Assembly (NCBI GenBank): GCA_018716725.1
Contig: DVJP01000054.1
Coordinates: forward strand, 30,075-94,074
DNA from: Candidatus Merdivicinus excrementipullorum
GTDB taxonomy: Bacteria > Bacillota > Clostridia > Oscillospirales > Ruminococcaceae
Length of the DNA: 64,000 bases
Reading direction: 5' to 3'
Position 1 is the first letter of the stretch, and every line of letters starts with the position of its first letter. A model generated the notes under the pieces. The model saw only the letters and a program-made list of their open reading frames with translations. It searched no databases and was not told the origin of the DNA. The position numbers were made by a program, and so were the translations under genes. Of the stretch, positions 16,035 to 23,437 are shown in pieces.

Positions 16035-17087
16035 ATGAGAACGCAGTCGGAAACAAAATCGGAGCAGATTCAGGCCGTCAAGGAACGCCTAAACCAGGAA
16101 TACAACAAATTTGCAAACAATGGAGGGACGTTATATTCGCTGCATAAGATTCTCAATGAGAGACAGGGCTTCGAGTTAAACTACGATACCCTGAGAAAAA
16201 CCTTAAACCCCAATTCATCCACCCTGGATTTCTTTTGCGTGCTGGCCCTTTGCCGGTATTGGAAGCTGGATACGGCCTATATCTTATCTCCCCCGGGAAA
16301 TACCCAAAAGCCCATGCCGCCTGCTGAGACTATGGTGGATTCTATTAAATTTAAAGCGCTGGACGATCCGGCATACCTGGGAACCTACTACGGTTTTTTA
16401 TTCTCTAACAAAAAAGACAATTCTGACCTGCACCGGTTATGCCTGAAAATAGAACCTTCCCAAGGGGGCGGCTTTGCCGCAGCTTTGACCGTGGAAAGCA
16501 ATGTTGTGGATAAGGACGGCGTCCGGCCGCTGAGAAAAGAGCTTCACGGCATCCCCATTCTTTCTGCATTCAACAGCAATATTTTTATGACTCTGACAGA
16601 CGATATGGGAAATTTCTTTTTCCTGTATATGAATTATAAGAAATATATTACGCCTCGGGTCTTTTATCGGAAAGGGGTCGCCGTCACCTCCGCCGCTACG
16701 GATGAGCGGGAACCCGTTATGCAGTCTTTTGTCTTGTTTGACCGCCCGATTCCAGAGGATAAGCTTTGCTATATTCCCGGCCTTTTGCTTCCGCCCCAGG
16801 ATTCCTGCCCCATTACAGAGGAGGCGTTGAACACGCTGAAGAGGGAGCATTCAGCTGTGGCCCGGTTTGCAGAGGAATTTGATTACATGATCAGGGAGCA
16901 CCGGGAGACGGTTTATGATGTCAATGAAATTTCAATCCTTGCGGAAAAATCGTCCATGAGCAGGGAGGAGCGCTTCAAGGCGCTGTCTTTGCTGAAAGAG
17001 AGAGCGTTAGCCGCCAACAAGTTCTTTTTTACCTCGAACTTGACAGAGAGCGTTGAGTTTGTCAGGGATTATCTGCTTACGCCATAA
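16035..17087 (+). CDS. Unidentified 350-residue protein with N-terminal HTH-like segment
   Basis: I do not recognise this family. The ATG follows AAAGGAGGAACGCAGGG. Residues about 30-75 (LYSLHKILNERQGFELNYDTLRKTL and the helix after) look like a weak XRE-type DNA-binding fold. Residues 90-270 are a mixed alpha/beta region with no motif I can name; it includes FFFLYMNYKKYITPRVFYR. The C-terminal 80 residues are helical and charged. No membrane segment or signal is seen. It has its own promoter and a strong terminator, so it is a single-gene unit. A sensor-regulator is the simplest guess. Confidence 0.6.
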   Translation: MRTQSETKSEQIQAVKERLNQEYNKFANNGGTLYSLHKILNERQGFELNYDTLRKTLNPNSSTLDFFCVLALCRYWKLDTAYILSPPGNTQKPMPPAETMVDSIKFKALDDPAYLGTYYGFLFSNKKDNSDLHRLCLKIEPSQGGGFAAALTVESNVVDKDGVRPLRKELHGIPILSAFNSNIFMTLTDDMGNFFFLYMNYKKYITPRVFYRKGVAVTSAATDEREPVMQSFVLFDRPIPEDKLCYIPGLLLPPQDSCPITEEALNTLKREHSAVARFAEEFDYMIREHRETVYDVNEISILAEKSSMSREERFKALSLLKERALAANKFFFTSNLTESVEFVRDYLLTP

Positions 17088-17088
17088 A

Positions 17089-17133
17089 CAAAAGGGAACC
17101 GTCTGCTTTATCTGCGGACGGTCCCTTTTCTCT
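17089..17133 (+). terminator. Terminator after the 350-residue gene
   Basis: AAAGGGAACCGTC pairs with GACGGTCCCTTT (one bulged A) around a loop of about 14 bases, followed by TCTCTTTT. Confidence 0.82.
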
Positions 17134-17221
17134 TTTGAGCGATGCCCGTAATGTGATTTTTGGGAATATCGCATTATTAATTATAAAAAATATGCATTTA
17201 TCAATGTGTTTATGTAAACTC

Positions 17222-17244
17222 TACCATTACTTACACTAATGGTA
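17222..17244 (+). promoter_or_regulatory. Palindromic operator overlapping the ribosome site
   Basis: TACCATTA and TAATGGTA are exact inverted repeats with a 7-base centre, located 13 bases before the ATG of the XRE gene. The second arm runs into its GGTAGGAGGT ribosome site. This placement suits an autoregulating XRE repressor. Confidence 0.6.
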
Positions 17245-17257
17245 GGAGGTTGAATCG

Positions 17258-17602
17258 ATGCAAGAAAAAAAGCAAATGAATGCAGAAATCGGCGCGCGGA
17301 TTAAAGAAGAACGAGAAAAGGCAAGACTGACCCAGGAACGCTTTTCCGAGCTGATCGGGCTGGGACCAAAAAGCGTGTCCGCTTTTGAGCGGGGAGCTGT
17401 GGGAATTTCATTTACCACTCTCAAAAAAATCTGTCAGGTGCTGTCTGTGTCCAGCGACCAGATCCTGTTTGGGAAAACAGAAGCCGACGGCAATGATTTG
17501 ACGGAGTTAGTCCATCGGCTGGAACGTCTTTCCCCCAAACAGTACGCCATCACAAAGGAAGTGATTTTTAAACTTTTAGAGGCGTTTTCTTTAGAGGAAT
17601 AA
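17258..17602 (+). CDS. XRE-family transcriptional regulator
   Basis: This 114-residue cytoplasmic protein has a lambda-Cro/C1-type helix-turn-helix over residues 11-66 (IGARIKEEREKARLTQERFSELIGL, then GPKSVSAFERGAVGISFTTLKKICQVL). A short helical tail (LTELVHRLERLSPKQYAITKEVIFKLL) probably dimerises. The start follows TAGGAGGT at eight bases. The perfect palindrome immediately upstream is a likely self-operator. The target genes are not evident. It ends at a hairpin shared with the convergent minus-strand gene. Confidence 0.88.
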   Translation: MQEKKQMNAEIGARIKEEREKARLTQERFSELIGLGPKSVSAFERGAVGISFTTLKKICQVLSVSSDQILFGKTEADGNDLTELVHRLERLSPKQYAITKEVIFKLLEAFSLEE

Positions 17603-17610
17603 GATTTTGA

Positions 17611-17641
17611 GCAAGGGTATCTTTTGATCCTTGCTTCTTTT
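17611..17641. terminator. Terminator after the XRE gene
   Basis: GCAAGG-(12)-CCTTGC followed by TTCTTTTTT, between convergent genes. Confidence 0.65.
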
Positions 17642-17959
17642 TTAGCCTCTGCCCGCCGTTTCTTCTTGCCGGAGTTTTTCCAAATAAGATTTCCGCAGCG
17701 ACTCTAATTCTTGCGAAATTTCCTCCTTTGACTTCTGAGATTCCCGGAACAGCTGGTATTCCCGGCCGGCAAGGGCCTGGTCCAGCAATTCTTCCAACAA
17801 CTCTTCCGGCGTCCTGCACAATACTGCTTCAAAGCTGTCGCAATATGGCTCCTCGTAAAACAATCGAACATATCCCCAAGATGTCTGGAGAACCTGCACG
17901 TTGGATTGTTCTCGTAAGTAATCCCCAAAAGCGTTGATGACCTGCGCATATGTGACCAT
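17642..17959 (-). CDS. Small hypothetical acidic protein
   Basis: This 105-residue protein of unknown function begins MVTYAQVINAFGDYLREQ. It has an N-terminal mixed alpha/beta part (QTSWGYVRLFYEEPYCDSFEAVLC) and a long C-terminal helix rich in Glu, Lys and Gln that could form a coiled coil. AAAGGGG lies about 11 bases upstream of the ATG. No membrane segment or motif is recognised. It is convergent with the XRE gene. Confidence 0.6.
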   Translation of the reverse strand: MVTYAQVINAFGDYLREQSNVQVLQTSWGYVRLFYEEPYCDSFEAVLCRTPEELLEELLDQALAGREYQLFRESQKSKEEISQELESLRKSYLEKLRQEETAGRG

Positions 17960-18133
17960 GCTGCCGTACGCCCCTTTCTCTATTCTCTTCCCTCAGAGGA
18001 ACTTCTCACCTATAAGCCACGGCAGGAGCCGTTTGTTGCGCTTAAAAGAAAGAATAATTTTTCTGCTTCAGAAATGGTTTTTCATCCAATGAGGGACGTC
18101 TGGAAAAACGGCAGTATTTGGCTTTATTCATTA

Positions 18134-18162
18134 TTGACGAATGCTGCAAAATAGAGTATGCT
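18134..18162 (+). promoter_or_regulatory. Promoter of the DUF5680 gene
   Basis: TTGACG at 18134-18139 and TATGCT at 18157-18162, 17 bases apart, about 65 bases before the start codon. The rest of the 269-base gap (17960-18228) holds an open frame without a start codon; I see no supported gene there. Confidence 0.6.
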
Positions 18163-18228
18163 GTCTATATTGCATCGTTCCATTTGGGATAAAAATGGTA
18201 TACGGAGGGCAAGAAAGGCGGTAATATT

Positions 18229-18669
18229 ATGCATCCGGAAGCAGAAAAATTCCTTATTCGGGTCAAAAGAGCCATGTGCGCCGGCGAAGAGGGAAAAACT
18301 GGATCTTCCCTGCCTGGTTCACGCAGCTGGAAATATGCTGATGGAGAATTTGATTATATGGACACCTGTTTTGGGACGGAGCAATTTACAAGGCAGGAGG
18401 TGTTATGGGAGAAAAAAACGCCTATTTGGGCGGCAAATTATGTGGGACGGATTCTTGGGAAGGATTTTCCGGCAGACTTTTTCCGGGAGGCGCTGCTGGC
18501 GGGATGCTGCCGCTTCCCGTACCGGGGAGCAGAACAGTATGAAAAGGGGGGCTGGATTTATAAATGCGCCGCCAAGGGGGACCCGGATTGGTTCTATGGA
18601 TACGAAGAAATTCTCTACCGGGATCTGCTTATGTATGAATGCGCTTTCCATGGCGGACAGCTCCGATAA
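18229..18669 (+). CDS. DUF5680-like protein
   Basis: This 146-residue soluble protein resembles DUF5680. Landmarks are DYMDTCFGTEQFTRQEVLW, PIWAANYVGRIL, FFREALLAG, CRFPYRGAEQYEKGGWIYKCAAKGD and the ending EEILYRDLLMYECAFHGGQL. The domain is often found with XRE regulators, and one lies 600 bases away; the link is only suggestive. The ATG follows AAAGGCGG at eight bases. The overlapping 174-residue track ORF in another frame begins inside the promoter and is rejected. Function unknown. Confidence 0.75.
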   Translation: MHPEAEKFLIRVKRAMCAGEEGKTGSSLPGSRSWKYADGEFDYMDTCFGTEQFTRQEVLWEKKTPIWAANYVGRILGKDFPADFFREALLAGCCRFPYRGAEQYEKGGWIYKCAAKGDPDWFYGYEEILYRDLLMYECAFHGGQLR

Positions 18670-18769
18670 AAGCGGGCATTGACGCAGCAGGGATCGCCTG
18701 ATAAAGGACAACGGGAAAGAGTGAAACAGCTTCGGGACGATCCCCGCTATTTTGAAAGGAAGAATTCAA

Positions 18770-20965
18770 ATGTACTTTAGACCAGTAGAAAAAGTTCAGC
18801 AGTATGAAGGCATTTTTTCCTCATTCCCAGTGAAAACGCCAACCGCAGGGGAGCCGGACGGCCCTCTGTTTGGCAACGGGGACATTGGCGTTGTAGCCGG
18901 CGGAACAGGGGAGGCCCTGACCTTCTGGCTCAGCAAAAATGATTTCTGGAGCTCGGCTAATATCAATCAAAGAGGAGAGCGGCTCTGCGGCGTAAAATGC
19001 CTGGGGACCCTGCGGATCTGCTCTGACGCCTTAAAAGGCGCGTCCTTTTCCGCCCGGCAGAAAATCGGGACGGCGGATGTGGAAATAGAACTCCATACAG
19101 AGGAAAAGGGCCTGCATATCAGCGCTTACGCCCCCTATCAGCAGAGCGCGGTTGTGGTGCGGCTGGAATCCCGGAAAGGCGATATTCCATTAAAAATCTG
19201 TTTGGAACCTATGGAAGATGAAGCCGCCGCCTGCTCCCAAAAAACGGAGGGCAACATGATTACGGCCGCTAAGGAGTATACAGGCGAAAACATGGAATGG
19301 GAAACAAAAGCGGCAGCCGTTTGCCGTATTTTGGAGTGGAATCAGGCAGAAGGCGTTTTGCGGGAAGGGGACAGCCTGACCCTGGCCGCGGCTGTTTATA
19401 CAAACCATGACGCCGCGAATTACCTGGAATTGGCTGAAAAAACCGTGCGTGACGTTACGCCGGAAACACTTACTCAGTACCGGTCTGAACATCTTGGCTG
19501 GTGGAAGGATTTCTGGAACACTTCTGGAATTTCCATTCCCTCGGAGCCGGATGTGGAAAAATTCTGGTATGCGTCCCATTACCTGATGGCCTGCTGCTGC
19601 AAGGAAGGGAAATTCGCCCCGGGTATCTTCGGCAACTGGATTACCACTAATAAGCCCAATTGGCAGGGGGATTATCACCTGAATTATAACTACCAGGCGC
19701 CCTGGTGGGGCGTGTTCTCCTCCAACAAGGTGGCCCTGGCCGACCCCTACGACCAGCCGTTGATGGAGTACATTCCCCAGGCCCGGAAAAACGCCCGGGA
19801 AGAACTGGGCTGCCGGGGGATTTATTCCAAAGTGGGTATTGGCCCCAAAGGCTTAGAAACTGCCCGGATGTATAATCAGGACGGCACGGAAAACCATGAA
19901 GCTCCCTACTGGGGACAAAAATCTAATTCCGCTTATGCGGCGGTAAATATGGTTATGCGGTTTTACAGCACCTGGGACAAAGAATACGCCCGGAAATACG
20001 CTCTGCCGTACCTGCGGGAGACGGCGGATTTTTGGGAAGATTATCTGAAATTCGAGGACGGCCGGTATGTGATTTACAACGACTGCATTCATGAAAACGG
20101 TTATGCCGCCAGGGGGATTTTCGATTGGGTGGATGAAAATACGCCGGACTACAGCGATGATTTTAACCCTATCCTCACTTTGGGGCTGCTGCGGCTGGTT
20201 TTCCGAGGGTTACTTGATATTTCGGAATACTTAGGGGAAGATGAAGGCCGGCGGGAGAAATGGAACCACATCCTCACTCATCTAAGCGATTTCCCCATCC
20301 AGGAAAGGGAAGGGAAAACCGTGTTCCGCTATACGGAACGGGGCATGGACTGGTGCGGCGGCAACAGCCTGGGCATCCAGCATATCTTCCCCGGCGGGTG
20401 CATCGGCCTGTCCTCCGATGAAAAGCTGCTGAAAATTGCCCGGGACACCATTACGGTCATGCACCGCTGGTCCGATTACAACGCTTTCCCCACTTTCTTT
20501 ACAGCGGCGGCCCGGGTGGGATATGACCCGGAAATTATCCTCAGCAAATTCAAGGAACAGTTTTTAAACCACTCTTTCCCCAACCTGTTCATCTATTACG
20601 GCGGCGGTGGGATCGAGTGCTGCAGCGCCGTTCCCAGCTGTATTAACGAAATGCTGTTCCAGAGCCATGAGGGGATTCTGCGGTTCTTCCCAGTATGGGA
20701 TAAAAGGAAGAACGCGTCCTTCTATCAGCTGCGGGGATACGGGGCGTTTGTGGTTTCGGCGGAACTGAAAGACGGCATTGTGGGGGAAATTGACCTGGCA
20801 AGCGAACAGGGACGGCCCTGTACTATCCTCTGCCCCTGGGAACCCGGCATGGTTGTCCTGGAAGATGGAAAGCCCGTTCCCTGCAAAATAAAGGAAATCA
20901 GGGATGGCCAAGCCTATACTTTTGAAACAAGAAAAAACCGCCATTATAAAATTGCATCAAAATAA
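18770..20965 (+). CDS. Glycoside hydrolase, GH95-like (alpha-L-fucosidase type)
   Basis: This 731-residue enzyme has no signal peptide, so it should be cytoplasmic. The layout fits GH95: an N-terminal beta-sandwich beginning with a SFPVKTPTAGEPDGPLFGNGDIG segment, a short helical linker (LTQYRSEHLGWWKDFWNTS), an (alpha/alpha)6 barrel starting at KFWYASHYLMAC, and a C-terminal beta domain. The barrel contains FGNWITTNKPNWQGDYHLNYNY, the counterpart of the GH95 W-x-GDYH-N signature. FDG-like and GGGGIECCSAVPSCINEMLFQS segments follow near the end. The ATG at 18770 is preceded by GAAAGGAAG. Fucosidase is the family norm; galactosidase activity also exists in GH95. Other GH65-clan families are possible. 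Confidence 0.75.
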   Translation: MYFRPVEKVQQYEGIFSSFPVKTPTAGEPDGPLFGNGDIGVVAGGTGEALTFWLSKNDFWSSANINQRGERLCGVKCLGTLRICSDALKGASFSARQKIGTADVEIELHTEEKGLHISAYAPYQQSAVVVRLESRKGDIPLKICLEPMEDEAAACSQKTEGNMITAAKEYTGENMEWETKAAAVCRILEWNQAEGVLREGDSLTLAAAVYTNHDAANYLELAEKTVRDVTPETLTQYRSEHLGWWKDFWNTSGISIPSEPDVEKFWYASHYLMACCCKEGKFAPGIFGNWITTNKPNWQGDYHLNYNYQAPWWGVFSSNKVALADPYDQPLMEYIPQARKNAREELGCRGIYSKVGIGPKGLETARMYNQDGTENHEAPYWGQKSNSAYAAVNMVMRFYSTWDKEYARKYALPYLRETADFWEDYLKFEDGRYVIYNDCIHENGYAARGIFDWVDENTPDYSDDFNPILTLGLLRLVFRGLLDISEYLGEDEGRREKWNHILTHLSDFPIQEREGKTVFRYTERGMDWCGGNSLGIQHIFPGGCIGLSSDEKLLKIARDTITVMHRWSDYNAFPTFFTAAARVGYDPEIILSKFKEQFLNHSFPNLFIYYGGGGIECCSAVPSCINEMLFQSHEGILRFFPVWDKRKNASFYQLRGYGAFVVSAELKDGIVGEIDLASEQGRPCTILCPWEPGMVVLEDGKPVPCKIKEIRDGQAYTFETRKNRHYKIASK

Positions 20966-20986
20966 AAACAGAAAACCTGTAAAGGC

Positions 20987-21013
20987 AGGACCCTCCAGTA
21001 AACGGAGGGTCCT
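20987..21013 (+). terminator. Hairpin after the GH95-like gene
   Basis: AGGACCCTCC-AGTAAAC-GGAGGGTCCT is a perfect 10-bp stem. It abuts the IS inverted repeat at 21014, so its native T-run may have been displaced; a second hairpin with TTTTTC lies inside the IS end at 21028-21051. Confidence 0.65.
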
Positions 21014-21652
21014 CAGCCTGTCGAAAAAGGTCACCGAAAGGTGGCCTTTTTCTCGTAATGAGAGCGAAAATGCGGTATAATGGTGTAGGGTGATAAAAAA
21101 TGCTGGTAAAAAACGCAGAAAATACGCGTTCTTTCCACTTGTTATACCCGTCCCAAAAGCAAAGAGAACGGCCATCCCTGGCGGGCGTATGTGTATGACG
21201 AATACTTTGATGATGTGATCTGCCCGGAGTACCGTGCGCTGCATTATTCCACAGGAATGTGTACTGAAAATGCCAAGTGTGAGAAAACAGTCTTGCGTCA
21301 TGTCTGGCAGAACTATGTGGAGATGGCGGTATACAAAGAGCTGTACCGTCTGCGAAAAGAGAAGATTGAGCGTGTGTTCGCCGATGCGAAGGAGAAGCAC
21401 AGTATGCGTTACACGCAGTACAGAGGCTTGGCTCAGGTAACAAACTGGGTGAAGCTTAAATTTGCTGCCATGAATCTGAAAAAACTGGCCACCTGGAAAT
21501 GGAATAGCCGCCATCCGGCGCCGGATGGCGGCAAACGCTCCGGATTCCGCGAAAATATTCCGGACATTTCGCTTCTTTTTCCCTTTTCGTTCCGATTTGC
21601 AAACCAAAAACTCCTCTGGCTTGATTGCACCAGCAGGTTTTTCGACAGGCTG
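21014..21652 (+). mobile_element. IS1182-type remnant with perfect 15-bp terminal repeats
   Basis: CAGCCTGTCGAAAAA at 21014-21028 and TTTTTCGACAGGCTG at 21638-21652 are exact inverted repeats that bracket a broken transposase. At 639 bp the element is far shorter than a full IS of this family (about 1.6-1.9 kb). No direct target duplication is visible. Each end abuts a GC-rich hairpin. An outward-style TATAAT lies near 21073. Confidence 0.75.
21110..21490 (+). pseudogene. Truncated IS1182-family transposase
   Basis: Only C-terminal pieces of the DDE transposase survive. In frame I read CYTRPKSKENG, then WRAYVYDEYFDDVICPE, then the catalytic-region IERVFADAKEKHSMRYTQYRGL and VTNWVKLKFAAMNLKKLATW. 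Segments expected between these (the Cys-rich CP..C region and several helices) are missing through internal deletions. The first two thirds of the enzyme are absent, and the frame shifts upstream of CYTRP. It cannot be functional. The track ORF from 21191 covers only part of it and runs on through the inverted repeat. Confidence 0.8.
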
Positions 21653-21983
21653 AAGCCGCCCTTTGGGGCGGCTTCAGATTTTCTCAAACCTTTCAAGACA
21701 AAAGAAAAGTTTTACTCAACTTTAATTTTTATGCTTTGCTAACGCAAATGCACCGTGGAAAAAATTTAGAAGATTCTAGAATTTGATTTTACTTTGTAAA
21801 ATCAAATCGCGGGGTCATCCGCGGCGAGCCTGCGGGCTCGCTTTTTCTTAATGTTCGCGCCCGAGGCGCGAAAGAGTAAGATTTCGCTTTCTGAGGAAAG
21901 CGACCGAGGGCCTTGCCCTCTGGACACCCACCAGCTTTTAAAAAAGCTGGACCAAAACTTTTATTTTTTCTTTTCCGCAGTTT
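21653..21983 (+). repeat. Hairpin-array element, copy B
   Basis: It starts with the same 25-base hairpin as copy A (AAGCCGCCC...GGCGGCTTCAG). After about 60 less similar bases it repeats the copy A plan: TTGCTAACGCAAAT, CCGTGG, GATTCTA, then seven hairpins at about 21782-21806, 21808-21823, 21825-21840, 21854-21872, 21884-21903, 21906-21920 and 21931-21950. The fourth (TTCGCGCCCGAGGCGCGAA) is almost identical to copy A. The first, fifth and seventh have different stems that still pair. It abuts the birA stop. No gene is supported. Confidence 0.7.
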
Positions 21984-22979
21984 TTACGCTTTCCAAGGCC
22001 GGATGCTGATTTCCCCGCTGTTTAAAGCGGCTATAGAGCCGTCCTCCCGGCGCACCAGGAGCCGACCTTCCCCGTCCACGTCCAGGGCCACCGCCGGGTA
22101 CTGCTCCCGCAGGCCGCACACCTGGACGGTCTGACCCAGGAAAAAGAGCTTTTCCCGGTATTTCCGGAGGATTTCCTCCCGGTTTTGGGGGAATTTTCCC
22201 TGATAAAAGTACCGTTCAAAATTCCTGCAAAGGCAGGCGGCGTAATCCGCCGGGGAAACCCGCACCCCGGAACCCATATACACCGACCCGGCGATTTCCC
22301 GCAGCTCTTCCGGGAAATCCTCCTCTTTTTGCAGCAGGTTCATGCCGATGCCCACCGCCGCGTAATCCACCGCGCCGTTTTCCCCGCTGACGGAGCACTC
22401 CGTGAGAATCCCGCAGATTTTTTTGCCTCCCATGAACAAATCGTTGGTCCATTTGATGCCGGGGCAGACGCCGGAAAGCTCTCCAATGGTGTCCGCCGCC
22501 GCAACAGCAGCAAGCAGCGTCACCAAATTCAGTTCCCCCACGGAAATTTCCGGCCGCAGGAGGATGGTTAAATAGACCCCGGCATTGGGCGGGGACTCAA
22601 ATTTCCGGGCCAAGCGCCCCCGGCCCACAGTCTGTTTCCGGGCAATAGCCACGGCTCCGCCGGGCGCGCCTTCCTGGGCTTTCTGCCGGATATAGGAATT
22701 GGTGGAATCGATTTCTTCCAGGAAATACAGCTCCCGGCCCACCACCTGGGTATCCAGCCGCCGCTGCACCTCATATCCGGAATACACCTCCCCGCCCAGA
22801 TAGCGGTAGCCCTTGTTGGCGGCGGTTTCGATTTGATACCCTTCCTCTTGAAGGGAAGCCATATTTTTCCAAACCGCAGTCCGGGAAATCCCCAGCTGCT
22901 CCGCCAATTCCCCGCCGGAAACAACCTCATCGGGCGTTTGGCGGAGCCTTTCCAAAATCTGATAACGGGTCAGCGCCAT
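21984..22979 (-). CDS. birA: Bifunctional biotin-protein ligase / biotin repressor
   Basis: This 331-residue protein activates biotin to biotinyl-AMP and attaches it to carboxylase carrier domains. The N-terminal winged helix (residues about 1-60, LAEQLGISRTAVWKNMASLQEEGY) indicates that it also represses biotin genes. The catalytic domain has STNSYIRQKA, the adenylate loop GRGRLAR near 115, KWTNDLFMGGKKICGILTE near 180 and GIGMNLLQ. A C-terminal SH3-like domain includes the DVDGEGRLLVRREDGS segment. The start is the ATG at 22979, 11 bases after GGAGG; the track's earlier ATG precedes that site and overlaps the upstream gene. No biotin biosynthesis genes are nearby. Confidence 0.93.
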   Translation of the reverse strand: MALTRYQILERLRQTPDEVVSGGELAEQLGISRTAVWKNMASLQEEGYQIETAANKGYRYLGGEVYSGYEVQRRLDTQVVGRELYFLEEIDSTNSYIRQKAQEGAPGGAVAIARKQTVGRGRLARKFESPPNAGVYLTILLRPEISVGELNLVTLLAAVAAADTIGELSGVCPGIKWTNDLFMGGKKICGILTECSVSGENGAVDYAAVGIGMNLLQKEEDFPEELREIAGSVYMGSGVRVSPADYAACLCRNFERYFYQGKFPQNREEILRKYREKLFFLGQTVQVCGLREQYPAVALDVDGEGRLLVRREDGSIAALNSGEISIRPWKA

Positions 22980-22995
22980 GAAACCAGCATCCTCC

Positions 22996-23349
22996 TTACC
23001 ATTCAATCTGTGCGATTGCGGAAACCACAGCCTGATATTCCGCCCGCACTGTTTCCCAAAGGCCGTCCACTTCCTTTGTTTCCCCGGCCCGCACAGCGGC
23101 CACCAGGCTGGAGCAGCTTTCGTACAATGCCATAAATCCCAGGTTTCCGGCCACGCCCTTCAGCGTATGGGCCGCCGTTTCAATGCCGGGCAGGTCCCCG
23201 TTTCCAGCCGCTTCCGCCAGCTTTCCAAAGGTGGGGTCCTGGGGGAATTTTTTGAGAAATCGCTCTAACATCATCTGGCTGCCGCCAAACCGCCGCAGGG
23301 TCCCTTCCAAGTCCCAGCGGTTTGCTTTTGCAGTTTCCTGGATATTCAT
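22996..23349 (-). CDS. Orphan histidine phosphotransfer (Hpt) protein
   Basis: This 117-residue helical protein matches the Hpt domain across its whole length. The phospho-accepting His61 is in AAHTLKGVAGNLG, the family's HxLKGxAxxLG signature, with acidic helices on either side. Hpt proteins shuttle phosphate in multistep two-component relays. No hybrid kinase or response regulator is in the window, so its partners are elsewhere. It ends 16 bases before birA and may share its transcript. No membrane segment. Confidence 0.88.
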   Translation of the reverse strand: MNIQETAKANRWDLEGTLRRFGGSQMMLERFLKKFPQDPTFGKLAEAAGNGDLPGIETAAHTLKGVAGNLGFMALYESCSSLVAAVRAGETKEVDGLWETVRAEYQAVVSAIAQIEW

Positions 23350-23437
23350 CTATCTCATCCCTTTCCGCTATCATTCCTTTCTATTCAGTATAGCAGAAAT
23401 TCCGCGGGATTTCCAGCCCTTCGCCCTAAAAACGCTT

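Noticed and set aside
17944-18150. Open frame without a start codon (EELLTYKPRQEPFVALKRK and onward)
   Set aside because: It is open for about 65 codons and could be a gene remnant, but it has no ATG early enough, overlaps a minus-strand gene and matches nothing that I recognise.
18158-18682. 174-residue plus-strand ORF overlapping the DUF5680 gene
   Set aside because: It starts within the -10 element, has no ribosome site, and its translation is low-complexity Arg/Trp/Gly; the overlapping 146-residue frame matches a known domain.
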